This document shows positions 1-9,293 of a stretch of 64,000 nucleotides of DNA, one piece after another. A program made the translations under genes and the position numbers. Below the pieces are notes generated by a model that did not search any database, was not told where the DNA came from, and was given only the letters and a program-made list of their open reading frames with translations. The DNA lies in assembly GCF_936916975.1 (NCBI RefSeq), contig NZ_CAKZGO010000004.1:496001-560000 (forward strand), written 5' to 3'. This stretch comes from an uncultured Dongia sp. Lineage in GTDB: Bacteria; Pseudomonadota; Alphaproteobacteria; Dongiales; Dongiaceae. Each line of letters starts with the position of its first letter. Positions within the stretch are counted from its first letter, which is position 1.

Positions 1-576
1 CCCTCAAAATTCGCCGGCTGGGGTGAGAACCGCTTCAAGGCGGCGGGCTTCCGCGCCGTCCCCGGCGCCATCGTGCGGCAGAGCGCCTATATCGCCCCCA
101 GCGTCGTCCTGATGCCGAGCTTCGTCAATGTCGGCGCCTATGTCGATTCCGGCACCATGGTCGATACCTGGGTGACCGTCGGCTCCTGCGCGCAGGTTGG
201 CAAGAACTGCCACATCTCCGGCGGCGTCGGATTGGGCGGTGTCTTGGAGCCGCTGCAGGCGGGCCCGGTGATCATCGAGGATGATTGCTTCGTCGGCGCC
301 CGCTCGGAAGTGGTCGAGGGCGTCGTCGTCGAGACCGGCTCGGTCATCTCCATGGGCGTCTTCATCGGCGCCTCCACCAAGATCATCGACCGCGCCACCG
401 GCGAAGTGCATTACGGCCGTGTCCCGGCCTATTCCGTCGTCGTGCCGGGCTCGCTGCCGGGGAAGCCGCTGCCGGACGGGACGCCCGGCCCCAGCCTCTA
501 TTGCGCGGTCATCATCAAGCGGGTCGACGAGAAGACCCGTTCGAAGACCTCGATCAACGATCTGCTGCGGGATTGA
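1..576 (+). CDS. dapD: 2,3,4,5-tetrahydropyridine-2,6-dicarboxylate N-succinyltransferase, 5' truncated
   Basis: The frame is open from base 1, so the start lies outside the window and 191 C-terminal residues remain of a protein usually near 280. The enzyme transfers succinyl from succinyl-CoA to tetrahydrodipicolinate in cytosolic lysine and peptidoglycan-precursor synthesis. The visible part is a left-handed beta-helix of hexapeptide repeats ([48 protein letters not shown]) followed by the typical C-terminal segment with [18 protein letters not shown]. The next gene is dapE, which overlaps its stop codon, so the two are probably translated together. Confidence 0.95.
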   Translation, partial: PSKFAGWGENRFKAAGFRAVPGAIVRQSAYIAPSVVLMPSFVNVGAYVDSGTMVDTWVTVGSCAQVGKNCHISGGVGLGGVLEPLQAGPVIIEDDCFVGARSEVVEGVVVETGSVISMGVFIGASTKIIDRATGEVHYGRVPAYSVVVPGSLPGKPLPDGTPGPSLYCAVIIKRVDEKTRSKTSINDLLRD

Positions 577-1727
577 GCATCTTGGATCCGGTCGCCCTCG
601 CACAAGGCATGATCCAGCGTCCTTCGGTGACCCCGAAGGACGAAGGGGCGCTTAGCGTGCTCGAGGCCGCCTTGGCGCCGGTGGGATTCACCAATCACCG
701 CCTGCCCTTTGCGGCGCCGGGGACGGTCGAGATCCAGAACCTTTATGCACGCCTGAGCGGCGACCGGCCGGGCCGCAACATCTGCTTTGCCGGCCATACC
801 GATGTCGTCCCCGTGGGCCGCGTCGAAAGCTGGACCGTCGATCCCTTCGGCGGCGAGATCGTGAACGGCCAGCTCTATGGCCGCGGTGCCGCCGACATGA
901 AAAGCGCCATCGCCGCCTTCGCCGCCGCGGCAGCGCGCTTCGTGGAAAAGCGCCAGGGCAAGTTCGCCGGCGCCATTTCGCTGCTGATCACCGGCGATGA
1001 GGAAGGCCCGGCGGTCAACGGCACCAAGCCGGTGCTTGATTGGCTGCAGGAGAAGGGCGAAAAGCTCGACGCCTGCATCGTCGGCGAACCGACCAATCCG
1101 ACCAAGCTCGGCGAGATGGCGAAGATCGGCCGGCGCGGCAGCTTTACCGGCCGCCTCACCGTGCACGGCATCCAGGGCCATTCCGCCTATCCGCATCTCG
1201 CCGACAATCCCATTCATCGCCTTTCAAGCATGATCGCGGCTTTGACCGAACCCCTGGACAATGGCTCGGCGCATTTCCCGGCAACCAGCCTGCAATTCGT
1301 GACGGTCGATGTCGGCAATCCCGCCAACAACGTCATCCCCGCCGAAGCGAAGGCGGTGTTCAACTCGCGCTTCAACGATCTGCACACCGCACAGAGCCTG
1401 GAGGCGGAGATCCGCAGGCGCCTCGATACCGTCGGTGGCCGCTATGATCTCACCTGCGAATGCTCCGGCGAATCCTTCCTGACACCGCCGGGCGATCTCT
1501 CAGCGTTGCTGGTCGCAGCCGTGAAGGCCGAGACCGGCTTGACGCCGGAGCTCTCCACCACCGGCGGCACCTCCGACGCGCGCTTCATCAAGAATTTCTG
1601 CCCGGTGATCGAATTCGGCCTCGCTGGCGCCACCATGCACAAGGTCGACGAGCATGTGCCGGTGGCCGATATCATTGCCCTCAGCCGGATTTATGAACGC
1701 GTGCTAGACGCCTATCTTGATGCCTAG
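573..1727 (+). CDS. dapE: Succinyl-diaminopimelate desuccinylase
   Basis: This M20-family zinc hydrolase removes succinate from N-succinyl-LL-diaminopimelate in lysine and cell-wall synthesis. The metal-site signatures are visible: GHTDVVP (His75), GRGAADMK (Asp108) and TGDEEGP (Glu143/Glu144), plus the late [10 protein letters not shown] segment. At 384 aa it matches the family. There is no ATG where the family N-terminus should be. A TTG at 573 overlaps the dapD stop as TTGA and gives the expected [11 protein letters not shown] start. A TTG at 582 is the alternative, and the ATG at 609 would remove conserved residues. Confidence 0.93.
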   Translation: MSILDPVALAQGMIQRPSVTPKDEGALSVLEAALAPVGFTNHRLPFAAPGTVEIQNLYARLSGDRPGRNICFAGHTDVVPVGRVESWTVDPFGGEIVNGQLYGRGAADMKSAIAAFAAAAARFVEKRQGKFAGAISLLITGDEEGPAVNGTKPVLDWLQEKGEKLDACIVGEPTNPTKLGEMAKIGRRGSFTGRLTVHGIQGHSAYPHLADNPIHRLSSMIAALTEPLDNGSAHFPATSLQFVTVDVGNPANNVIPAEAKAVFNSRFNDLHTAQSLEAEIRRRLDTVGGRYDLTCECSGESFLTPPGDLSALLVAAVKAETGLTPELSTTGGTSDARFIKNFCPVIEFGLAGATMHKVDEHVPVADIIALSRIYERVLDAYLDA

Positions 1728-2298
1728 CTGGATCGAGGCGCAGGCGGCATTGAGCGGATTGGGGCGCCTGCTGCGCTTCGATGCCACCTTTGCGCAATGG
1801 TTCGACCGTTCACCGGCCGGCTCGTTGCGGTCGTTCGGCCTGATGATTCCGATGGTTCCGCTGTTCCTGATCCTGCGCTTCACCGAAGGCGATATCGCAC
1901 CCGATGCGATCGCCTTTCGAATCATCAGCGTCACCTTGATCAACTATGCGCTCAGCTGGGTGATGTTCCCGCTGATCCTGATTGTCATCGGCCGCGCGAT
2001 CGATCGCGAAGCCCAAGCGATTGGCGCCATCGGCTGCTACAACTGGTACGGCTTCATGCTGGCGGTCATCGCGAGCGGGCTGGTCCTGCTCAACGCCAGC
2101 GGCATTCTCGGCGGCGCAATGACCCTCATCAGCACCATCTTCGTCCTGGCATCGCTGGTGTACGAAGCCTACATGCTGCGCGTGCTGATGGGCATCGGCT
2201 ATGGCGGCGGCGCCTTGCTCGCGATCCTCGATTACGTGCTGACGTCCAGCCTCTATTTCCTGCTGATGTCGCCAATCATGGTACAGCCACCCGCATAG
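1720..2298 (+). CDS. Small polytopic membrane protein
   Basis: 192 aa starting at an ATG that overlaps the dapE stop by 8 bases, so probably co-translated with it. The protein has a soluble N-terminus of about 35 residues and then four to five hydrophobic segments (about residues 40-55, 65-90, 105-125, 130-150 and 160-185), which suggests an inner-membrane protein. The general look resembles Yip1-type membrane proteins of alphaproteobacteria, but I see no diagnostic motif and give no function. An upstream TTG at 1717 is also in frame; ATG is preferred. Confidence 0.7.
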   Translation: MPSWIEAQAALSGLGRLLRFDATFAQWFDRSPAGSLRSFGLMIPMVPLFLILRFTEGDIAPDAIAFRIISVTLINYALSWVMFPLILIVIGRAIDREAQAIGAIGCYNWYGFMLAVIASGLVLLNASGILGGAMTLISTIFVLASLVYEAYMLRVLMGIGYGGGALLAILDYVLTSSLYFLLMSPIMVQPPA

Positions 2299-2304
2299 CT
2301 GCGC

Positions 2305-3810
2305 TTATTTCACCGAGAAGCTGGCGCCAGCGAGGCGCATATAGGCGTCGTCGCGCATCAATCGCACGTCATACTCGCCCGCCGGCAAGGCGTCGCCCAG
2401 CATGTCCTTGTCGAGCACCAGCGACCCACTCACCGCTGAATTCACATAGAAGAAGTGCTGGTAATTGTCCTCGGCCGGATCGTCCTTGGCAAAGATGCCC
2501 AGCCAATCGAAACGGTTGCCGGGCGCATCGGCCCAGGTGACGGTGATCGCCTCGCCACTGGCATAGGACGTCTTGTCGGTGGCGACACTGGGCCTCGTGC
2601 CGGTAGCACGCACCCAGAACGGTGCCCGCGCCAACTCCTTGCCGTCCTTGTCGACCAGCGCCGCGTCATAGGCGCCGGGCGCCAGCGTGGATGAGCCGAA
2701 GCTCATCAGGCTCGCCCGGTCGGTGCCGTTATTGGTGTAGAGCGTTGCCAAAGGCGCTGCGACATCACCACCCACCGGCAGGATGGCGACGCGTCCGTCT
2801 TCGATGCGGCCATCCTCGGTGGCGCCGTGAAAGCGCACATCGACCGCATCGCCTACGATGACGCCACGCTTCAACGGCGACACCATCGCCGGCGCCGGAC
2901 CTGGCGTCACCTCCAGCGTCGCCACCACCGCCCGGTGATCGGACGGCCAGGGCGAGATCGCGATATCGGTGTCCGGCATCGCCGGATCGCCCAGAATCTC
3001 CGCGGCAATCGCCTTCACCGGCCCGCTGATCTGGATGAGGTCGATCCGGTCCAGCGCCTCATTGGCGTCGAGATGTGGAAACGGATAGCCATAGCTCCAG
3101 GTGATGCCGGGCTTCGCCACCGGGTCGGGATGCACGTCGCGATAGGCATCGGTGAAGCCGGCATCGGCCAGCGCCTTGGTCACCGGCCACTCGATCGCCG
3201 CGGTGATCTGCGCCCGCTTGCCGACCATCGCCGCCGTCCAGTCGAGATGCGAGGGCGCATTGAAATCGCCGACGATCACGACCGGCGTGCCGCCATCGGC
3301 CAAGGCCTTCATCGGCGCGATATAGGCTTCCATCGCCGGCAGGCGCGTTTCCTTTTCCAGCGTGATGATCTCCTCGACCGACTTTCCTTCATCGCGCAAG
3401 GCATAGGGGCCGTAGGGGTCGGAGGGCAGATGCACATCAGCAACTGCTACGAACTTGCCGGGGCTTACTTCGGCAAAGACATAGTTGAGATCGTTGCCGT
3501 CCGGGCCGATCGCCGTAGGTGGCGCAAACAGCGGCACGCGGGCGAGGATGTTGCGGTTGGCGGCGGTATAGGGCCAGCCCAGCAATGCGGCGATTTCCGC
3601 CGTGCGGCCTTCGGCTTCCTGCAGGCAGACGATGTCGGCGCCCGATGCCTTGATCGCCTCGATCACCTTGGCGAAGTTCACCTGATCGCCGCCGAGGAAG
3701 ATGTTGAAGGTCATGACCTTGAGCGGGATCGGTGCATCGGCGGCAAAAACCTGCCCCGGAAAAATCCCCAGCACGCACAGCACAACCAGACGCCGAAGCC
3801 AAACGACCAT
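2305..3810 (-). CDS. Exported endonuclease/exonuclease/phosphatase-family protein
   Basis: 501 aa with an N-terminal signal peptide (Arg-Arg, then VVLCVLGIFPG, with cleavage likely after VFA at about residue 25). The first two thirds carry the exonuclease III-like metallophosphoesterase fold: VMTFNIFLGG, the metal ligand in CLQEAEG, VIVGDFNAPS and the C-terminal SDHRAVVATL. Substrates of this fold include DNA, phosphoinositides and sphingomyelin, and the sequence does not decide between them. The last 200 residues look like beta-sandwich modules. ATG 3810 is chosen because GGAGG lies five bases upstream; the GTG at 3813 is too close. It looks monocistronic. Confidence 0.85.
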   Translation of the reverse strand: MVVWLRRLVVLCVLGIFPGQVFAADAPIPLKVMTFNIFLGGDQVNFAKVIEAIKASGADIVCLQEAEGRTAEIAALLGWPYTAANRNILARVPLFAPPTAIGPDGNDLNYVFAEVSPGKFVAVADVHLPSDPYGPYALRDEGKSVEEIITLEKETRLPAMEAYIAPMKALADGGTPVVIVGDFNAPSHLDWTAAMVGKRAQITAAIEWPVTKALADAGFTDAYRDVHPDPVAKPGITWSYGYPFPHLDANEALDRIDLIQISGPVKAIAAEILGDPAMPDTDIAISPWPSDHRAVVATLEVTPGPAPAMVSPLKRGVIVGDAVDVRFHGATEDGRIEDGRVAILPVGGDVAAPLATLYTNNGTDRASLMSFGSSTLAPGAYDAALVDKDGKELARAPFWVRATGTRPSVATDKTSYASGEAITVTWADAPGNRFDWLGIFAKDDPAEDNYQHFFYVNSAVSGSLVLDKDMLGDALPAGEYDVRLMRDDAYMRLAGASFSVK

Positions 3811-3980
3811 CACGACCTCCCCCGTTTACTCAGGCGGGAAGTTTCGTTCGGCGTTTCAATAAAGTCAATTATTTCAGTTTTTTAACAGTCTATATCTGAA
3901 CTGTCATTCAATACATTTGGCGCGGAATCAAATGGTTGGATATACGAACCTCAAGAATTTCTTTCCGTCATATCGACCTA
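3811..3980. other. AT-rich intergenic region
   Basis: This gap is clearly richer in A and T than its surroundings and lies upstream of the exported phosphatase-fold gene (minus strand), so it probably holds that gene's promoter. The facing gene on its other side ends here. I see no coding potential and no convincing -35/-10 pair. Confidence 0.5.
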
Positions 3981-4457
3981 TCAGCAATCCTGCGCCAAGG
4001 TCAGCGCCTGGCTCTTCATGTCGATGCCGAAGGTACATTCATAGGGCTCATCCGGAGTCGTGCCGTCGCCATTGGCGCCGTAGCAGACCATGCCGTTGCC
4101 GTATTTCGACAGGCGGCCGACGCATTCATCCTCGACCGGTTCCATCGGGAAGGCGTCCCACATCTTCTGCGCCGGGGCACCGGTCACGTAGAAGACGGCG
4201 ACGCTCTTGGGCACCGTGTCTTCCTCCCCCAGCGGCACCATCATGTCGAACTCGCCCGCGAGCGGCACGGTGGTCTGCTCCTGCGCCTCGGCCAGCGTGT
4301 GGTCGAACGGCCCGAAGAACGCGACACCGCCCGCCAGCGCCGCCACGACGGCAAGGTAGACGGCGCATTGCTTGCCGACATTCAAGACCGGCTCCATCCG
4401 GTTCATCTGCGATGGCTGGGTGGTGGTGGATGGGCTGTTGTCAGGAGTAAGCGACAT
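3981..4457 (-). CDS. Uncharacterised single-span membrane protein
   Basis: 158 aa. The start ATG at 4457 shares its A with the mltG stop (TGATG), which implies coupling to mltG. A polar N-terminus rich in Ser, Thr and Gln is followed by one hydrophobic segment near residues 29-48, and then a soluble, probably periplasmic domain with cysteines near the C-terminus (DECVG, MVCYG, YECTFG, AQDC) that could form disulfides. I do not recognise the family. Its place at the end of the fab-mltG operon suggests an envelope role, which is inference only. Confidence 0.65.
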   Translation of the reverse strand: MSLTPDNSPSTTTQPSQMNRMEPVLNVGKQCAVYLAVVAALAGGVAFFGPFDHTLAEAQEQTTVPLAGEFDMMVPLGEEDTVPKSVAVFYVTGAPAQKMWDAFPMEPVEDECVGRLSKYGNGMVCYGANGDGTTPDEPYECTFGIDMKSQALTLAQDC

Positions 4458-5458
4458 CAGTTGGCCTGCTTGTTCTGTTTCTGGAGTTTGCGCCATTTGG
4501 CGACGTTCTTGAGATGGCCGTCCATGGTCTCGGCGAAGGCATGCCCGCCTGTCCCATCCGCCACGAAATAGAGTTCCTTGGTGGCCTTGGGATGCAGCAC
4601 CGCCTTGAGCGCCGCCTCGCCCGGATTGGCGATCGGTGACGGGGGCAGGCCGGCCACGACATAGGTGTTGTAGGGACTGTCGAGCTTGAGATCGGCATAG
4701 GTGAGGTCGCGCCCGAGCGGCGCCTTGCCGAGCGTCACGGCATAGATCACGGTCGGATCCGATTGCAGCGACATGCCCTTTTTCAGGCGGTTGTGGAACA
4801 CTGCGGCGACACGGGCGCGCTCGTCCTTGAGGCCGGTTTCCTTCTCGACGATCGAGGCCAGGATCACCGCCTGGAGCGGGCTTTCCAGATCGACCTTCGG
4901 ATCGCGCTTGGCCCAGAGCCGTGCCAGCGTCTCGCTCATATTGCCCTTCATGCGCTCGACCAGCGCACCGCGGCTGTCGCCCCGCACGAAGAAATAGGTT
5001 TCCGGCAACAGCGTGCCTTCGGCGGGCGGTGGCGGCAGCGGACCTTCGAGCAGCGGCGAGGCCTGCAGCACGTCGAACACCTCGCGCACCGTCCAGCCTT
5101 CGGCGAGCGTAATGCGGTGGAGGACGGATTTTCCCTCGATCAGCACCTGCATCGCGCCGCGCGGGGATGCTGCCGGCGGAAATTTGAATTCACCGGCATG
5201 GAGCGGCTGCTCTTTGGCAAAGAACTTGACACCCAGCTTGAACACCAGCGGGTTCTGGATGACGCCTTCTTTCGCGAGGAGGTCGGCGATGGCGTTGACG
5301 CCACTGCCTTTGGGAATGACCAGCACGGTTTCATCGCGCAAGGGACCGCCGGTATTGAAGGCGTTCCAGAACCAGGCGGCAGCTCCACCGCCGATCAGCA
5401 CGATGATGAACAGGAAGCCGCCGATGATCTCGGCGAGGGTCTTGCCGCTCAGCTTCAT
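4457..5458 (-). CDS. mltG: Endolytic murein transglycosylase MltG
   Basis: 333 aa inner-membrane lytic transglycosylase that cleaves nascent glycan strands and helps set their length. One N-terminal membrane helix (about residues 10-32) is followed by a LysM-like region and the YceG catalytic domain. The hallmark ILASIVEKET, with the catalytic Glu in residues 203-208, and SDPTVIYA are present. MltG directly after the fatty-acid genes is a common arrangement in this group. It is probably transcribed from the fab operon. Confidence 0.95.
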   Translation of the reverse strand: MKLSGKTLAEIIGGFLFIIVLIGGGAAAWFWNAFNTGGPLRDETVLVIPKGSGVNAIADLLAKEGVIQNPLVFKLGVKFFAKEQPLHAGEFKFPPAASPRGAMQVLIEGKSVLHRITLAEGWTVREVFDVLQASPLLEGPLPPPPAEGTLLPETYFFVRGDSRGALVERMKGNMSETLARLWAKRDPKVDLESPLQAVILASIVEKETGLKDERARVAAVFHNRLKKGMSLQSDPTVIYAVTLGKAPLGRDLTYADLKLDSPYNTYVVAGLPPSPIANPGEAALKAVLHPKATKELYFVADGTGGHAFAETMDGHLKNVAKWRKLQKQNKQAN

Positions 5459-5477
5459 GGCGTCACGGCCCGGCTGC

Positions 5478-5561
5478 TCAAGATCTGAGCGCCAGATAGA
5501 TCACGACCATGACGGCCATCGCCACGATCGGCCCCTGGGTGATCATCTGCTGGATGAACAT
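5478..5561 (-). CDS. Candidate 27-aa membrane peptide between fabF and mltG
   Basis: A 27-codon ORF fills most of the 130-base gap between fabF and mltG. It opens with MFIQQMITQG and then runs as one hydrophobic stretch (PIVAMAVMVVIYLAL) ending in Arg-Ser, which would make a single membrane helix. There is no clear ribosome binding site, so this could be chance. The hydrophobic composition and the tight fit between two cotranscribed genes are the reasons to list it. Confidence 0.3.
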   Translation of the reverse strand: MFIQQMITQGPIVAMAVMVVIYLALRS

Positions 5562-5588
5562 GGGCGGCCAGCCGGCGCGGCGCTTACG

Positions 5589-6851
5589 TCAGTTCACGCC
5601 GGTGAAGATGACGCTGGCATTGGTACCGCCGAAGCCGAAGGAATTCGACAGCACATTCTTGATCTTGCGCGGCTTGGCCTGCTTGGCGGCAAGATCGAGA
5701 TCGCAGCCTTCCGACGGATTGGTGAGATTGAGCGTTGGCGGGGCCACCTGGTCGCGGATGGCAAGGATCGAGAAGATCGCCTCGACCGCCCCGGCCGCCC
5801 CCAGCAGATGCCCGGTCGCCGATTTGGTCGACGACATGGTGAGCTTGTAGGCGTGATCGCCGAACATCCGCTTCACGGCATTCAACTCGATCTCATCGCC
5901 GAGCGGCGTCGAGGTGCCATGGGCGTTGATGTAATCGATGTCGTCGGGATTGAGCTGGGCCCGCTTCAACGCTGCCTTCATGGCGCGGAAGCCGCCATTG
6001 CCGTCCTCGGACGGGGCGGTGATGTGATAGGCATCGCCGGACATGCCATAGCCTATGACTTCGGCATAAATCTTGGCGCCGCGCTTCTTGGCGTGTTCGT
6101 ATTCCTCGAGCACCACCATGCCGGCACCCTCACCCATGACGAAGCCGTCGCGGTCCTTGTCCCAGGGACGCGAGCCCTCGGTGGGCGAATCGTTGAAGTT
6201 GGTCGACATGGCGCGCGCCGCACAGAAGCCGGCAAAGCCGATGCGGCCGATGGTGGCTTCGGCACCGCCCGCCACCATGACGTCGGCATCATCGAGCATG
6301 ATCATGCGCGCGGCATCGCCGATGGCGTGAGAGCCGGTGGCACAGGCCGTCACCACGGAATGGTTGGGACCGCGGAAGCCGTATTTGATCGAGACATGGC
6401 CGGAAACGAGATTGATGAGACAAGACGGCACGAAGAATGGGCTGACGCGGCGCGGGCCCTTTTCCTTGAGGATGATCGCCGTGTCGTAGATGCCGTTCAA
6501 GCCACCGATGCCCGACCCGATGAGAACGCCGGTGCGGTCCAGTTCTTCCTGATCGGTGGGCGCCCAGCCGCTGTCAGCCACCGCTTCGGTGGCAGCAGCG
6601 ACGCCCATGATGATGAACGGCTCCATCTTCTTCTGGTCTTTGGTGGAGACGTATTCGTCCGGATTGTAATTGCCGAACGCCTTGTCGCCGAGCGGCACCT
6701 GGCCCGCGATCTTGCACGGCAGATCGGAGACATCGAAGCTCTGGATTCCGCTGATGCCGGATTCGGCTTTCAGGAGCCGCTTCCATACATGTTCCACACC
6801 AACACCCAGGGGCGATACGATGCCCATTCCGGTGACGACCACGCGACGCAT
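5589..6851 (-). CDS. fabF: Beta-ketoacyl-ACP synthase II
   Basis: 420 aa cytosolic condensing enzyme that extends acyl-ACP with malonyl-ACP in type II fatty acid synthesis. The Cys-His-His triad is complete: Cys170 in VTACATGSHA, His311 in NAHGTSTPLGD and His348 in SATGHLLGAAG. The start MRRVVVTGMG at 6851 is preceded by an AGGA-type ribosome site. Longer in-frame starts would add residues absent from the family. It sits downstream of acpP with a hairpin in the 195-base gap. Confidence 0.97.
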   Translation of the reverse strand: MRRVVVTGMGIVSPLGVGVEHVWKRLLKAESGISGIQSFDVSDLPCKIAGQVPLGDKAFGNYNPDEYVSTKDQKKMEPFIIMGVAAATEAVADSGWAPTDQEELDRTGVLIGSGIGGLNGIYDTAIILKEKGPRRVSPFFVPSCLINLVSGHVSIKYGFRGPNHSVVTACATGSHAIGDAARMIMLDDADVMVAGGAEATIGRIGFAGFCAARAMSTNFNDSPTEGSRPWDKDRDGFVMGEGAGMVVLEEYEHAKKRGAKIYAEVIGYGMSGDAYHITAPSEDGNGGFRAMKAALKRAQLNPDDIDYINAHGTSTPLGDEIELNAVKRMFGDHAYKLTMSSTKSATGHLLGAAGAVEAIFSILAIRDQVAPPTLNLTNPSEGCDLDLAAKQAKPRKIKNVLSNSFGFGGTNASVIFTGVN

Positions 6852-6952
6852 GATGTCCTCGCTCACTCTTTGCCGTTGACTCACTTAAACGCCGGCCGGC
6901 GACGAAATTGCGCTTCGCGCCGACCAGTTTTCGCATCGACTAGAAATCGTTT

Positions 6953-6972
6953 GGGCCCCGAATCCGGGGCCC
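6953..6972 (-). terminator. Hairpin between acpP and fabF (possible attenuator)
   Basis: GGGCCCCG and CGGGGCCC form a perfect 8-bp stem around the loop AATC. On the minus strand the stem is followed by AAACGATTT with only a weak U tract, so partial termination or an mRNA-stabilising 3' end of the acpP message is more likely than full termination. Confidence 0.45.
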
Positions 6973-7046
6973 GCACGGGAATTCTACACGCCCCAATCGA
7001 CACGTTGGATCAATTGCTTGATCAACCGCATCGGTCGGAGATGACC

Positions 7047-7283
7047 TTAGGCAGACTTCGACTTGATGTAGTCGATGGCGTCTTTCACGGTCAGGATCTT
7101 CTCAGCCGCGTCATCGGGGATTTCGCAACCGAATTCCTCTTCGAACGCCATGACCAGCTCGACCGTATCGAGGCTGTCCGCGCCCAGATCGTCGATGAAA
7201 TTCGCACCTTCGGTAACCTTGGCTTCTTCCACGCCGAGGTGCTCGATCACGATCTTCTTCACGCGCTCAGCAACATCGCTCAT
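7047..7283 (-). CDS. acpP: Acyl carrier protein
   Basis: 78 aa acidic protein that carries growing acyl chains on a phosphopantetheine arm. The attachment site is Ser37 in [18 protein letters not shown], which is the canonical helix II. Length and charge fit AcpP. It lies between fabG and fabF with unusually long gaps on both sides (202 and 195 bases), which fits separate high-level expression of ACP. A GGAAG ribosome site precedes the ATG. Confidence 0.98.
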   Translation of the reverse strand: MSDVAERVKKIVIEHLGVEEAKVTEGANFIDDLGADSLDTVELVMAFEEEFGCEIPDDAAEKILTVKDAIDYIKSKSA

Positions 7284-7485
7284 CTCTGTCTTCCCTTGTT
7301 TGAGCCGGCCATTGATCCTGGCCGACGGTCCTTGCAGTTATTACCCGAATTCCGCACCCGAATATTGGTTCCGTCCCGTTATGTCAGGTGAATCAGATGG
7401 CTTCAGTCAGCGGTCACTTAACACAACTCTGCGGGACTTGACCAGTAGCGCCCGCACCCACTTGGCCGATCACATAAAAATGTAA

Positions 7486-8226
7486 TCAGATCATGGCCAT
7501 ACCGCCATTCACATGGAGCGTCTGGCCGGTCATGTAGCCGGCCTCGTCGCTGGCCAGATAGACCACCGCCGCGGCGATCTCATGGCTTTGGCCCATGCGC
7601 CCCATCGGGATCTTGGGCAGCAACTGGCTGTGCTGCTCCTCATTGAGGGCACCGGTCATAGCCGTTTCAATGAAGCCAGGCGCCACGCAATTCACTGTAA
7701 TGCTGCGGCTGGCCAGTTCCTGCGCCAGCGCCTTCGACATGCCGATCATGCCGGCTTTGGCAGCGGCGTAATTAGCCTGGCCGGGATTGCCGGTGACGCC
7801 GACGATCGAGGTGATGCCGATGATGCGGCCGAAGCGGCGCTTCATCATGCCGCGCATGGCGGCCCGCGCCAGGCGGAAGCCGGCGGTGAGATTGACGTCC
7901 AGCACCTTCTGCCACTCCTCGTCCTTCATGCGCATGGCGAGGTTGTCGCGGGTGAGGCCGGCATTGTTGACCAGGATGTCGAGCTTGCCGAGCGCTGCCT
8001 CCGCTTCCTTCACCAGCCCCTCGGTCGAGGCGGCGTCGGAGAGATCCGCCACCACCACATGAACACGTTCCTTGAGCTCGGCCGCCACGGCATCCAGCGC
8101 CTCGCGACGCGTACCAGACAAGGCCACCGTGGCGCCTTGAGCATGCAGCGCCTTGGCAATAGCGCCGCCGATGCCACCGGAAGCGCCCGTCACGAGCGCG
8201 GTCTTGCCGGTCAAATCGAACATCAT
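7486..8226 (-). CDS. fabG: 3-oxoacyl-ACP reductase
   Basis: 246 aa NADPH-dependent short-chain dehydrogenase that reduces 3-oxoacyl-ACP. The dinucleotide motif TGASGGIG (13-20), NNAG and the catalytic Ser140-Tyr153-Lys157 set (GQANYAAAKAGM) are intact, and the C-terminus ends in TGQTLHVNGGMAMI as in FabG. Two ATGs stand together. The first (8226) has AAGGAG nine bases upstream and is chosen. fabD ends 14 bases upstream. Confidence 0.97.
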   Translation of the reverse strand: MMFDLTGKTALVTGASGGIGGAIAKALHAQGATVALSGTRREALDAVAAELKERVHVVVADLSDAASTEGLVKEAEAALGKLDILVNNAGLTRDNLAMRMKDEEWQKVLDVNLTAGFRLARAAMRGMMKRRFGRIIGITSIVGVTGNPGQANYAAAKAGMIGMSKALAQELASRSITVNCVAPGFIETAMTGALNEEQHSQLLPKIPMGRMGQSHEIAAAVVYLASDEAGYMTGQTLHVNGGMAMI

Positions 8227-8240
8227 GGGTGTCAGCTCCT

Positions 8241-9188
8241 TCAGCTTAAGATCTTGAGGGCGGCTTCGATATCGGCGGGCTGGCCGACCGACTGGCTCTC
8301 GATTTCCTTGTCGATGCGCTTCACCAGGCCGGACAGCACCTTGCCGGCACCCAGTTCGAAGACGCGCGAAACACCCAGCACTTTCATGGTCTGCACGCAT
8401 TCGCGCCAGCGCACGGTGCCGGTCACCTGTTGCACCAGCAGATCGCGAATGGTGGCGGGATCCGAGACCGGCTGCGCCGTCACATTGGCGATGACCGGCA
8501 CGACCGGCATCACGATATGGGTCTTGGCCAAGGCTTCCGCCATGGCATCTGCGGCGGGCTGCATCAGCGGGCAATGAAAAGGCGCCGAGACCGGCAGCAT
8601 GACCGAGCGCTTGGCACCGGCTTCCAATGCGAGCACACCTGCACGTTCGACGGCAGCAAGCGCGCCGGAGACGACGACCTGTGAGGGATCATTGTCATTG
8701 GCTATGGCGCAGACGAGTTTGGTTTCTTCCGCCGCCTGCGCCGCCACCTTCTGCGCGCGCTCGAGATCAAAATTGAGGAGCGCCGCCATGGCGCCCTCGC
8801 CCACCGGCACCGCCTTCTGCATCGCCTGGCCGCGCAGCTTGAGGAGGCGCGCGGTATCGGCCAGCGTGAACGCACCGGCCGCCGCCAGCGCGGAGTACTC
8901 GCCCAGGCTATGGCCGGCGACGAAGCTCGCCTTGTCGGCGAGGCGGAAATTCCCTTCCGTCTCCAGCACGCGCAAGACCGCGAGTGAGACCGCCATCAGG
9001 GCCGGCTGGGCGTTCTCGGTGAGGGTGAGGTCGCTTTCCGGTCCCTCGAACATCAGCTTGGAGAGCTTCTGCCCGAGCGCCTCGTCGACTTCCTCGAACA
9101 CCAGCCTGGCCGATGTAAATGCCTCGGCCAGGGACTTGCCCATGCCGACGGCCTGCGACCCCTGGCCCGGGAATACGAAAGCGCGCAT
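8241..9188 (-). CDS. fabD: Malonyl-CoA:ACP transacylase
   Basis: 315 aa. It moves malonyl from CoA to ACP, supplying FabF. The serine nucleophile Ser94 in GHSLGEYSALAA and His205 in SAPFHCPLM are present, as is the N-terminal FVFPGQGSQ. ATG 9188 is used because GGGAGGGATCTTG precedes it; an ATG at 9203 would lie in front of that ribosome site. First gene of the fabD-fabG-acpP-fabF-mltG run, so the main promoter should lie in 9189-9293, shared divergently with the GFA gene. Confidence 0.96.
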   Translation of the reverse strand: MRAFVFPGQGSQAVGMGKSLAEAFTSARLVFEEVDEALGQKLSKLMFEGPESDLTLTENAQPALMAVSLAVLRVLETEGNFRLADKASFVAGHSLGEYSALAAAGAFTLADTARLLKLRGQAMQKAVPVGEGAMAALLNFDLERAQKVAAQAAEETKLVCAIANDNDPSQVVVSGALAAVERAGVLALEAGAKRSVMLPVSAPFHCPLMQPAADAMAEALAKTHIVMPVVPVIANVTAQPVSDPATIRDLLVQQVTGTVRWRECVQTMKVLGVSRVFELGAGKVLSGLVKRIDKEIESQSVGQPADIEAALKILS

Positions 9189-9293
9189 CAAGATCCCTCC
9201 CATAAAGAGTGCCGGGCTTAGACCTCAACTGGCCCCCTGCCGTCAACCCGGAAGGGGTTATATAGTCGTGACCAGTCAATGGGAGGGAAAATC

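Noticed and set aside
285-572. A longer dapE reaching back into dapD
   Set aside because: This frame overlaps the conserved part of dapD and gives low-complexity Arg-rich sequence absent from DapE.
5013-7391. A 792-codon open frame on the plus strand
   Set aside because: It is antisense to mltG, fabF and acpP, all certain genes. Long antisense frames are common in GC-rich DNA, and the translation is rich in Arg, His and Asp with no domain.
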